Positions 1 to 6,489 of a stretch of DNA of 8,426 nt are shown here, piece by piece. Location: positions 666-9,091 of the forward strand of contig DBME01000373.1 in assembly GCA_002298155.1 (NCBI GenBank), written 5' to 3'. A model generated the notes under the pieces. That model was given only the letters and a program-made list of their open reading frames with translations. It ran no database searches and was not told the DNA's origin. Made by a program: the position numbers and the translations under genes. Origin of the DNA: Holophagaceae bacterium UBA706 (GTDB lineage Bacteria; Acidobacteriota; Holophagae; Holophagales; Holophagaceae). The number at the start of each line of letters is the position of its first letter. Within the stretch, counting starts at the first letter, position 1.

Positions 1-1271
1 GGCGCCATGCCGCAGCCGTTGTCCTCCACCGTCAGGGCCACGTAGGTGCCGGGTTCCAGGTCCTGCTTGGCCAGCGCCGGTCCCATGCCGTGGAGGTCCA
101 GGGTGCGCAGGCGGGTGCGCAGCGTGATGACGCCGCCGTCCGCGCTGATGGCGTCCGAGGCGTTGGTGACCAGGTTCATGAGCACCTGCTGGATCTGCGT
201 GGCGTCGGCCTCGATGGGGGGGAGGTCCGGGGCCAGGTCGAACTCCAGGTGGCACCGCTTGGAGATGGAGGCGGCCATGAGCTCGGTGATGCCGCGCACC
301 AGGGAATTGATCACCACCGGCTCCACCACGAACCGGCCCCGGCCCGAGTAGGCCAGCATCTGCCGGCAGAGGCCGCCGGCCTTGCCGATGATGGCCTCCA
401 TGTTGGCCAGGTACTTGGCCGGCGGGGCGCCGGGGGGCACCTTCATCTGGGCCAGGTTCAGGTTGCCCAGCATGGCGCTGAGCATGTTGTTGAAGTCGTG
501 GGCGATGCCGCCGGCCAGCACGCCCAGGCTCTCCAGCTTCTGGGCCTGGCGCACGGCGTCCTCCTGGAGGCGCAGGTTGTGCTCCTCCTTGACGGCTTCG
601 GCGAGCTTGTCCACCAGGTTGTTCACGTCATCCACCAGCCGGCCGATCTCGTCGTTGGTGTGCCCCGTGGGCGACTGCATGCGCATGCCCTGGGTGGGCA
701 CCAGGTCGTGGAGCTGGTCCGAGAGGTGCTTGATGGGGCGCACGACGATGCGGGCCACGGTCCAGGCCAGGGCCGCGCCCACCACCGCCGCCAGGAGGAG
801 CACCAGGCCCCGGAGCATCCACACGTAGTGGGCCACCCGGCGCTCGATGGCGTCGGCGTCCGGAAGCACCTGGATCTGGCCGATGCGCTGGCCGGCGGAG
901 AAGGGCGAGAGGAGGGGCAGCGTCACGGCCGCGCCGGCCCTGCGCACGCCGGGGCGCAGGGCGATGGCCAGGACGTTCTCGTTGTCCCGGATCTCCACGG
1001 CGCCCAGGCTCGGGGAGTTGAGCAGGCCCTTGGCGGTCTCGTCCGCCAGGCGGCGGTCGCCCACGAAGCAGGCCACGCGGGCCGAGGGCTCCACCACGGC
1101 CAGGAGGCCCTGGATCTCGTCCTGGACCCGGGTCTCCTCCATGGTCCGGGCCAGGCGCACCACCATTTCGCTCGTCACCAGGCCGATGCCCAGGGCCACC
1201 CCCAGCACGAGGATGGCGGTGCGGGCGAGGATGCTGGAGCGGATCGTGTGGGCCATCTTCCTTCCCGTCAT
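1..1271 (-). CDS. Membrane sensor histidine kinase (CHASE8-like sensor, HAMP, HisKA, HATPase_c), 3' end cut by window
   Basis: This gene encodes a two-component sensor kinase that would autophosphorylate on histidine in response to an envelope signal; 423 codons are present. Residues 15-35 form a first membrane helix. Residues about 37-150 are an extracytoplasmic domain whose pattern (GDRRLADETAKGL, then AVEIRDNENVLA) resembles CHASE8. Residues 152-175 form a second membrane helix, followed by a HAMP segment ending in DEIGRLVDDVNNLVDKL. The phosphoacceptor is H258 in GGIAHDFNNML; the N box is MNLVTNASDAI (365-375) and the G1 box is DNGCGM (417-422). The G2 box and anything beyond it, such as a receiver domain common in AHDFNN-type kinases, lie outside the window. 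I chose the ATG at 1271, which overlaps the upstream stop as ATGA; an in-frame ATG at 1256 preceded by GGAAGG is a real alternative. Kinase identity is certain; the CHASE8 assignment is inferred. Confidence 0.93.
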   Translation of the reverse strand, partial: MTGRKMAHTIRSSILARTAILVLGVALGIGLVTSEMVVRLARTMEETRVQDEIQGLLAVVEPSARVACFVGDRRLADETAKGLLNSPSLGAVEIRDNENVLAIALRPGVRRAGAAVTLPLLSPFSAGQRIGQIQVLPDADAIERRVAHYVWMLRGLVLLLAAVVGAALAWTVARIVVRPIKHLSDQLHDLVPTQGMRMQSPTGHTNDEIGRLVDDVNNLVDKLAEAVKEEHNLRLQEDAVRQAQKLESLGVLAGGIAHDFNNMLSAMLGNLNLAQMKVPPGAPPAKYLANMEAIIGKAGGLCRQMLAYSGRGRFVVEPVVINSLVRGITELMAASISKRCHLEFDLAPDLPPIEADATQIQQVLMNLVTNASDAISADGGVITLRTRLRTLDLHGMGPALAKQDLEPGTYVALTVEDNGCGMA

Positions 1272-1702
1272 TTCCCGAACATGAACACGACGCGCACCCG
1301 GTGGTCCACGGCGTCACCGTCGATGATCGCCACGGCCCCGGGGGTCCGGGCGACGCGCTTGAGCAGGTCCTTGGCGCTACCCGCCAGCTCCGGCGGCTGC
1401 GCCTGTCCGGAGAAGAAGAGTCTGGCCCAGTAGGTGTTGATCTCGGCCAGGTCCTTGTCCACCAGAAGCTGGTAGAAGCGGGCCCGCACGGTTTCGGGCT
1501 GGGCCTGCTGCAGGGGCACGGCCAGGACGCCTCCGGGCAGGCGCTTCTGGCGGCCCATGAAGAGGTTGATCACCTCGTCGCGGGTCAATTTCTCCACCCG
1601 GCTGTCCGCGCCCACCACCACCACCGGCTCCCCGGCCCAGGCCAGGGCTCCCGCCAGCAGGAGGGCGGCGAGGCGCAGGGGGATGGTCAGGGTGCGGGGC
1701 AT
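1268..1702 (-). CDS. Small secreted PstS-like (PBP-like) periplasmic protein
   Basis: This is a 144-residue exported protein. Residues 1-23 are a signal peptide (basic start, LAALLLAGAL core, cleavage likely after AWA). The mature part follows the pattern of the short proteins annotated as phosphate ABC transporter substrate-binding, PBP-like: an early strand VVVVGADS, then LTRDEVINLFMGRQKRLPGG, a WARLFFSGQAQPP segment, and a closing TPGAVAIIDGDAV. These are about half the length of true PstS, and no pstCAB transporter genes are adjacent, so a role in phosphate uptake is doubtful. Its position between a porin-like barrel and a sensor kinase suggests it binds or presents a ligand to the kinase (inference). 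Its ATG lies inside the porin stop (TGATG) and no Shine-Dalgarno is visible, so translation is probably coupled. Its own stop overlaps the kinase ATG. Confidence 0.88.
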   Translation of the reverse strand: MPRTLTIPLRLAALLLAGALAWAGEPVVVVGADSRVEKLTRDEVINLFMGRQKRLPGGVLAVPLQQAQPETVRARFYQLLVDKDLAEINTYWARLFFSGQAQPPELAGSAKDLLKRVARTPGAVAIIDGDAVDHRVRVVFMFGK

Positions 1703-2949
1703 CAGAAGATGAAATCCAGGACGACGGAGGCGATGGTCATGCGCCCATCCCAGCGGCTGCTGGAGGTGGGGAAGAGGAACGGGGCGGAGGGGTCGGCCAC
1801 GATGCGGTCCACCTGGGCCTTGAGGGCCGCCCGGGGCAGGAGGTCCCAGCGCACGCCCAGGGCCACGTCGGTCTGGTTCATGTGGGCGTTGCCCACCACC
1901 GCCGTGACGCCCTGGGCGACCTGGAGGGCCTCGTCACCGAGGGTGGGCAGGGCGCCCACGTAGGCGACGGCATGGTCGGAGGTCACGCGCGAGACCACCG
2001 CATAGGGGGACACCGCACCCACCTTCCGGGACAGGGACAGATACCCCGCCTGGGAGTCGGGGCTCAGCGGCGACTGGGACCGGGTCTGAGCCAGGGCGCA
2101 CTCGGCCTTCCAGGGGCCCTGCTGCCAGCCCATACCGAGGGAGGAGTAGCGGATGATCCGCCCTTCGATGCCCAGTGCCCGGGACTGGCTCGCCAGCGCG
2201 GGATCGTCCAGGGCCTCGGCGTAGGTGGCCAGGGCCTGCTTGAGGTCCGCGATGGGCGGGGGGAAATCGTGGGCCATGCGGACCTGGGCGTAGGTCAGGC
2301 GGAAATTCAGGTTCGGCCCCTGGTACTCGGCCATGGCCCCGAAGACCTGCGACCCGCCCAGATTCAGGTGGCCGGGCATCTCGCCCAGGGGCAGCTTCTC
2401 ACCGGCCCAGCCGCCGGAGGCCTTGAGGCGCAGGGTCCGGTTCTCCCCCAGGAGGGAGGTCCAGGCCACATCCACCCCGTCCAGGTGGGAGATCATGAGC
2501 GGGCCGTAGAACTCCACCGGGGGCCGCACCCACAGGTAGGAGTACCCCACGTTGCGGGTGTCCGCCAACTGGAAGACATCCCAGCCCACGCGCCCCGCCC
2601 GCACCTGGAGGCCGGAGCCCGGGGCGTAGCTTAGGAAGGCCAGGGAGAGTTCGGGCATGACCGTATGGTCGAAGCGGTACTTGCTCACCACCTGGCCCAC
2701 CACGGAGAGGTCCTCCGTGAGATTCAGGTTGGCCTGGAGGCCGAGGCGGCTGTCCACCAGGAAGCTGGGCGTGGTCCTCACCCCCTCCGGCTGGGAGAGG
2801 TCGCGGCCGAACTCCGCCTCCCGGGTGCTGTTGAGGGCAAGGCCGAGCGTGCCGAAGCCGCTGACCTTGAACCGGGAACCGGAGTCCTGGGCCGAAAGCG
2901 CTCCGGACAGGAACGCCAGGGCGACGAGGGCCGGAAATCGGGGCGGCAT
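1702..2949 (-). CDS. Outer-membrane β-barrel porin-like protein
   Basis: This is a 415-residue exported barrel protein. A signal peptide covers residues 1-20 (LVALAFLSGALSA, cleavage before QDSG). The mature protein opens with FKVSGFGTLGLALNS, followed by alternating amphipathic strands such as SRLGLQANLNLTEDLSVVGQVVS and LQVRAGRVGWDVFQL, and ends SVVLDFIF; a terminal Phe is the usual BAM-recognition signature. It resembles proteobacterial proteins annotated simply as porin or hypothetical outer-membrane protein, in which a GFGT start and a WVRPP-E-YG segment recur. The substrate is unknown. A TTG codon lies directly upstream, but the ATG at 2949 is the better start because AGGAGG sits 5 nt before it, against only 2 nt before the TTG. 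It is the first gene of the three-gene unit and its stop overlaps the next start. Confidence 0.88.
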   Translation of the reverse strand: MPPRFPALVALAFLSGALSAQDSGSRFKVSGFGTLGLALNSTREAEFGRDLSQPEGVRTTPSFLVDSRLGLQANLNLTEDLSVVGQVVSKYRFDHTVMPELSLAFLSYAPGSGLQVRAGRVGWDVFQLADTRNVGYSYLWVRPPVEFYGPLMISHLDGVDVAWTSLLGENRTLRLKASGGWAGEKLPLGEMPGHLNLGGSQVFGAMAEYQGPNLNFRLTYAQVRMAHDFPPPIADLKQALATYAEALDDPALASQSRALGIEGRIIRYSSLGMGWQQGPWKAECALAQTRSQSPLSPDSQAGYLSLSRKVGAVSPYAVVSRVTSDHAVAYVGALPTLGDEALQVAQGVTAVVGNAHMNQTDVALGVRWDLLPRAALKAQVDRIVADPSAPFLFPTSSSRWDGRMTIASVVLDFIF

Positions 2950-2953
2950 CAAT

Positions 2954-2960
2954 CCCTCCT
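2954..2960 (-). promoter_or_regulatory. Shine-Dalgarno of the porin-like gene
   Basis: The minus strand reads AGGAGGG here, a near-perfect anti-16S match. It is 4 nt from the ATG at 2949 (5 nt counted from AGGAGG), but only 1-2 nt from the preceding TTG codon, so it decides the start in favour of ATG. It is the only strong ribosome-binding site in the three-gene unit, consistent with the downstream genes depending on coupled translation. Confidence 0.8.
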
Positions 2961-2964
2961 GGAA

Positions 2965-2981
2965 CCGCCCCTCATGGGCGG
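2965..2981 (-). repeat. Hairpin just upstream of the porin Shine-Dalgarno
   Basis: The two arms CCGCCC and GGGCGG pair perfectly around a 5-nt loop. In the porin mRNA leader this 6-bp all-G/C stem would end 4 nt before the AGGAGGG ribosome-binding site. It could affect ribosome loading or leader stability. There is no U-tract, so it is not an intrinsic terminator. The repeat is seen directly; a regulatory role is inferred, and such short stems occur by chance at this GC content. Confidence 0.4.
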
Positions 2982-3021
2982 AAAGGCTGGGGGTGACTGG
3001 GGAACAACGTGGGAACAGAAC

Positions 3022-3050
3022 ATACTACACGCGGCGCCGGGGCAAGGTGA
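3022..3050 (-). promoter_or_regulatory. Possible promoter for the porin / PstS-like / kinase unit
   Basis: On the minus strand TAGTAT (3022-3027) is the most AT-rich -10-like hexamer in the leader, matching 4 of 6 consensus bases, and would start transcription roughly 60-70 nt before the porin ATG. At 17-nt spacing the -35 position reads TCACCT (3045-3050), only 2 of 6 matches. It may need an activator, may use another sigma factor, or may not be a promoter at all. Confidence 0.2.
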
Positions 3051-3071
3051 CCGAAATGGGATTGTTGACCG

Positions 3072-3101
3072 GGGCGCCAAGGATTACCCGGGGAGGCGCC
3101 C
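3072..3101. repeat. 7-bp inverted repeat in the divergent intergenic region
   Basis: GGGCGCC (3072-3078) and GGCGCCC (3095-3101) are exact reverse complements separated by 16 nt. The core GGCGCC is itself palindromic and occurs a third time at 3033-3038. The repeat lies 45-74 nt upstream of the plus-strand ATG, where an operator or leader hairpin would be expected. The repeat is certain; function is inferred. Confidence 0.35.
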
Positions 3102-3113
3102 TTGCGGTAGGGT

Positions 3114-3125
3114 GGGGACGTCCCC
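3114..3125. promoter_or_regulatory. Perfect 12-bp palindrome, possible operator
   Basis: GGGGACGTCCCC is a perfect palindrome ending 20 nt before the ATG of the plus-strand ExbD-like gene. It could be a dimeric regulator site overlapping the promoter or leader, or a short RNA stem. Flanking bases do not extend the symmetry. No regulator gene lies next to it in the window, so the binding protein is unknown. Confidence 0.35.
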
Positions 3126-3145
3126 TTCCACGCTCCCAGGTCACC

Positions 3146-3865
3146 ATGTCCAAGCGGTCCCCCTTCCTGATTCCGGCCGGCTCCACCTTGCCGGTGGCCT
3201 TCATCCTGGTGTTCGCGTTGGCGTGCCTGGGGGGCGTGCTCATCCTCGCGGAGGTGGCCGTTCCGCAGAGGTGCCTGGCGGTGCGGTTCGCGGATCCGAT
3301 GCCCAGGCCGTCCCGGGGGGCGCTCCAGGATCCCGTGCTCCGCAAGGCCTACGAGGCTGAGGTGGATCCCCTCCTCCACGCCCGGGCGATGCCGGAGGGC
3401 AGGGTCCGGGTGCAGGGGCGCGTCCTCCCCCTGGCCGACTATGAAACCCGCCTCGTGGAGCATTTCCTCGGGGACGCAATGCTGCCGCGGGAGGTCTTCC
3501 TCGAGGCGGATCCGGAGGCCAAGCTCGAGGACATGGTGGCGCTGATGGGTTGCGTCCGCGCCGCTTCAGACCGGGTGTACGACCATGGCAACACCATGGA
3601 TCTCTTTGGGGGATACGCCATCCAGATGCTCCAGATGGGTCACGCGCCGCCCAGGTCGTGGGCGGAGTTCGAGGAAAGCCAGGCTTCGGTGGAATTCGGT
3701 TCCTGCCTTGTCCTGGGACCGTCGGGTTTCCCGAGGCGGTCGGCGCCGAATCCCCTGGACACGATGCTGCTGTGCATGGGTGCGCTGGGGGGGCTGGCGG
3801 GGGTGGCGGCCTGCATACTCCAGGGGCGGCGGGCCGTGAATCCGGAGTTTGCGGGCTGGTGCTGA
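3146..3865 (+). CDS. Two-TM membrane protein with a divergent ExbD/TolR-like periplasmic domain
   Basis: This is a 239-residue protein of unknown function. A membrane helix at residues 15-36 is preceded by a short basic tail (MSKR). The segment 86-146 follows the ExbD/TolR order: a short strand pair (VRVQGRVLP), a helix (LADYETRLVEHFL), the strand VFLEADPEAK, then the helix LEDMVALMGCVRAA, comparable with the ADK...VMDTLHQAG part of ExbD. Two things differ from ExbD. The conserved aspartate in the first membrane helix, needed for proton-coupled work, is absent. There is also a second hydrophobic helix at about 205-225 with a short tail ending AGWC. Seven cysteines are present, three of them (43, 136, 187) between the helices. 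No exbB/tolQ partner is in the window. The start is the ATG at 3146, the only one that places the hydrophobic helix near the N-terminus; its Shine-Dalgarno (CAGG) is weak. The ExbD relation is a pattern-based inference. Confidence 0.7.
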   Translation: MSKRSPFLIPAGSTLPVAFILVFALACLGGVLILAEVAVPQRCLAVRFADPMPRPSRGALQDPVLRKAYEAEVDPLLHARAMPEGRVRVQGRVLPLADYETRLVEHFLGDAMLPREVFLEADPEAKLEDMVALMGCVRAASDRVYDHGNTMDLFGGYAIQMLQMGHAPPRSWAEFEESQASVEFGSCLVLGPSGFPRRSAPNPLDTMLLCMGALGGLAGVAACILQGRRAVNPEFAGWC

Positions 3866-3879
3866 CTCAGGCGGGAATG

Positions 3880-3908
3880 ACGGCGCGGTCGATGCAGGCG
3901 GTCGCCGT
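3880..3908. terminator. Weak inverted repeat between convergent genes
   Basis: ACGGCG and CGCCGT pair exactly around a 17-nt spacer in the 45-nt gap between the ExbD-like stop (3865) and the helicase stop (3911). The position is where a bidirectional terminator is expected, but the stem is only 6 bp, the loop is long and neither side has a U-tract. Termination here may instead be Rho-dependent. Confidence 0.25.
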
Positions 3909-3910
3909 GG

Positions 3911-6484
3911 TTAACGGAAGGCTTCCAGCCGCATGAGCTCCAGCACCGGCGCGGCGGCGGCGCGGGACGCCGCCAGGTCCACCCGGAATTCGGCCACCCA
4001 GTCGTTGTCGCCCTCCTCGTCCACCAGCATCTGCTGGACGGTGAGGGTGCCGGGTTCCTGGCCGTCCTGCACATAGGTGTGGCGGAGGTTCCGGCCTTCG
4101 GCGTCCAGGCGCGGGCCCTTGTGGCCGGCGCGGTAGGCGTCCAGGGCGGCCCGGAGCCGGTCCGCGGTCCAGGGGGCGCCCTCGGCGTCCCGGGGCTCCT
4201 CCGTGCCGCCGAATTCGGCCAGGTTGCCCAGGGCCTCCTCCCAGTCGCCCACCACCAGCGCGCGCAGCACGGTGAAGATCCGGTGGCGGATGGCGGCGGT
4301 GAAGCCCTTCCGGTCGCGGGTGACGTCCAGGGCGGCCTCCTCGGCGCCGGGGGGGCGCAGCTCGGGGCTGTCGGCGGGGCGGTAGGCGCCGTCGCGCATC
4401 TTCTCCCACTCGTCCAGGAGGCTGGAATCCACCTGCCGGAGCATGGCGCCCAGGTAGAGCTCCATCTCGCGCACCTCGTGGGTCTTGGCGGCATCGGGCA
4501 CGGTCTGGGCCAGCACCTTGAACACGCTGTTCAGGTGGCGCAGCAGGAGGCCCTCGGAGCGCTGGATGTCGTACTCCCGCACGTAGTCCGAGAAGGAGCG
4601 GTAGTCCTCGAACATCTCCCGGGCGATGGACTTGGGCTTGATGTTCTCCTCGCCCACCCAGGGGTGCTTCACGGCGAATTCGTTGAAGGTGCCGTAGATG
4701 AAGTCGCGGTGCGGCTTGGGGTACTCGAGCTTCTCCAGCTCGGCCATGCGCTCCTCGTACGGGATGCCGGCCATCTTCATCTCGGCCACCTTCTCGCCCT
4801 TGAGGCGGTCCAGCTGCTTGCGGAGGATGACCTCGGGGTTCTCCAGGATGGCCTCCACCAGGGTGACCAGGTCCAGGGCGTAGTCCGGGCTGTCTGCGTC
4901 CAGGAGGGGGATGGTGTCCAGCAGGTATAGGGAAAGGGCCTGGTCCATGGAGAAGTCGTCCTGGAGCTCCACGTTCACGCGCAGGCCGGCCTTGCCGCCC
5001 TCGGGGGCAGGGGTGAACTCCACGATCTTCCGGTCCACCAGGGCGCGGAACAGCTGCCAGGCGCGGCGGAAATGGGCCTCCTTGGCCCGGGCGGTGTCGT
5101 GGCATTCCCGGATGAGCAGCCGCAGGGCGCGGCAACCGTCCCCCGGGCGGCTCAGGACGTTGAGGAGCATGCCGTGGCTCACCTGGAACCGGCTCACGAG
5201 GCGCTCGGGCTGCGCGGCGGTGAGCCGCTCGAAGGTCTGCTGGTCCCAGTTCACGAAGTTGCGGTCGGGGGGCTGGCGCTTCACGAACTTCCGGCCGCCG
5301 GCGGCGGCCTTGGCGGCGAGCTTGGCGTTCTCGATGACGTGCTCCGGCGCCTGGGCCACCACCCAGCCCACGTCGTCGTAGCCCTTGCGGCCGGCGCGGC
5401 CCGAGATCTGGTGGAAATCCCGCGCGCTCAGGATGGCGGTCTTCTGGCCGTCGTACTTGCACAGCCGGGTGAAGAGCACCGTGCGGATGGGCACGTTGAT
5501 GCCCACGCCCAGGGTGTCCGTGCCGCAGATGACCTTGAGCAGGCCCTTCTGGGCCAGCTGCTCCACGAGGATGCGGTACTTGGGCAGGAGGCCGGCGTGG
5601 TGGAGCCCGATGCCGTGGCGCAGCCAGCGCTTGAGGTCGGGGCCGTAGGGGCTGTTGAACCGGAAGCCCTCCAGGCCCTTCTGGATGGCGGCCTTCTCCT
5701 CCTTGGTGCACAGGTTGATGCTGGTGAAGTCCTGGGCGCTGGTGGCGGCCTCCAGCTGGGTGAAGTGCACCAGGTAGACGGGGGCCTTGCCCTCCTCCAC
5801 CAGGCGTTCCAGGGTCAGCGACAGGGGCATCTCCGCGTACGTGAAGCCCAGGGGCACGGGGCGGTCCGTGGACTTCACCGCCACCGTGGGCAGGCCGTTG
5901 AGCCGCGTGAGCTCCCCTTCGAAGAAGGTCGTGTCGCCCAGCGTCGCCGACATGAGCAGGAAGCGCGCCTTGGGCAGGGTGAGCAGGGGGACCTGCCAGG
6001 CCACGCCCCGGTCGCGGTCGGCGTAGTAGTGGAACTCGTCCATGACCACGTCGTCCGCGGGGGCGGCCTCGCCCTCGCGCAGGGCCATGTTGGCCAGGAT
6101 CTCGGCGGTGCAGCAGAGGATGGGCGCGTCCCGGTTCACGGTGGCGTCCCCCGTGGCCAGCCCCACGTTCTCGGGGCCGAAGTCCCGGCACAGGGCCATC
6201 CACTTCTCGTTGACCAGGGCCTTGATGGGGCAGGTGTAGACCGAGCGCCGCCCCCGGGCCAGGGACAGGAAGTGCATCGCCGAGGCCACCAGGGACTTGC
6301 CCGAGCCGGTGGGGGTGTTGAGGATGACGTTGCGCCCCTCGAACACCTCGAGGATCGCCGCCTCCTGGGCGGGGTAGAGGGTGAGCCGCCGGCCTTCCAC
6401 CCATTCCAGGAAGCGGCTCAGAAGCTCTCCGGAATCGGTGGCGGGGTCGGCGGGAAGGAGGTCGGCGAGGGTGGTGGGAGGCAT
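3911..6484 (-). CDS. Ski2-like DExH helicase with DUF3516-type C-terminal half
   Basis: This is an 857-residue superfamily 2 ATPase that should unwind or remodel RNA or DNA. All core motifs are present in order: Q-like LYPAQ (36-40), Walker A TPTGSGKS (57-64), Ia [10 protein letters not shown] (85-94), [10 protein letters not shown] (111-120), Walker B DEFH (149-152), SAT (179-181), the [15 protein letters not shown] block (290-304), motif [13 protein letters not shown] (321-332) and motif [12 protein letters not shown] (359-368). Residues from about 400 on match the layout of the DUF3516 region typical of actinobacterial helicases of similar length, including [13 protein letters not shown] (607-611) and [14 protein letters not shown] (683-696). 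The substrate of this family is not established; Ski2/Mtr4-like architecture favours RNA processing. The ATG at 6484 follows the upstream peptidase stop by 5 nt, with no visible Shine-Dalgarno, suggesting coupled translation. The motifs look intact, so it should be an active ATPase. Confidence 0.93.
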   Translation of the reverse strand: MPPTTLADLLPADPATDSGELLSRFLEWVEGRRLTLYPAQEAAILEVFEGRNVILNTPTGSGKSLVASAMHFLSLARGRRSVYTCPIKALVNEKWMALCRDFGPENVGLATGDATVNRDAPILCCTAEILANMALREGEAAPADDVVMDEFHYYADRDRGVAWQVPLLTLPKARFLLMSATLGDTTFFEGELTRLNGLPTVAVKSTDRPVPLGFTYAEMPLSLTLERLVEEGKAPVYLVHFTQLEAATSAQDFTSINLCTKEEKAAIQKGLEGFRFNSPYGPDLKRWLRHGIGLHHAGLLPKYRILVEQLAQKGLLKVICGTDTLGVGINVPIRTVLFTRLCKYDGQKTAILSARDFHQISGRAGRKGYDDVGWVVAQAPEHVIENAKLAAKAAAGGRKFVKRQPPDRNFVNWDQQTFERLTAAQPERLVSRFQVSHGMLLNVLSRPGDGCRALRLLIRECHDTARAKEAHFRRAWQLFRALVDRKIVEFTPAPEGGKAGLRVNVELQDDFSMDQALSLYLLDTIPLLDADSPDYALDLVTLVEAILENPEVILRKQLDRLKGEKVAEMKMAGIPYEERMAELEKLEYPKPHRDFIYGTFNEFAVKHPWVGEENIKPKSIAREMFEDYRSFSDYVREYDIQRSEGLLLRHLNSVFKVLAQTVPDAAKTHEVREMELYLGAMLRQVDSSLLDEWEKMRDGAYRPADSPELRPPGAEEAALDVTRDRKGFTAAIRHRIFTVLRALVVGDWEEALGNLAEFGGTEEPRDAEGAPWTADRLRAALDAYRAGHKGPRLDAEGRNLRHTYVQDGQEPGTLTVQQMLVDEEGDNDWVAEFRVDLAASRAAAAPVLELMRLEAFR

Positions 6485-6489
6485 GGGGC

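Noticed and set aside
90..1433. A 447-codon open frame on the plus strand, antisense to the kinase.
   Set aside because: Its product is low-complexity His/Gly/Ala/Val/Gln-rich with no domain pattern, as expected opposite a GC-rich gene. The minus strand has clear kinase motifs.
1268..1702. Calling the small protein pstS and the unit a phosphate-uptake operon.
   Set aside because: At 144 residues it is about half the size of PstS and no pstC, pstA, pstB or phoU gene is present, so only the fold-level resemblance is supported.
2950..2952. TTG as the porin start codon.
   Set aside because: It lies only 2 nt from AGGAGG, while the ATG immediately after it has proper spacing.
3065..3070. TTGACC as a -35 element for the plus-strand gene.
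   Set aside because: At 17-nt spacing the -10 position is CCGGGG, and no acceptable -10 hexamer lies at 16-18 nt.
2657..3145. Upstream extension of the ExbD-like frame to 402 codons, starting inside the porin region.
   Set aside because: The extension is antisense to the porin, has basic shadow-like composition and would bury the N-terminal membrane helix. The ATG at 3146 gives a normal membrane-protein start.
3867..6404. An 845-codon minus-strand open frame overlapping the helicase in another frame.
   Set aside because: It is almost wholly Arg/Gly/Pro/His/Ala, a frame shadow caused by high GC. The helicase frame carries all SF2 motifs.
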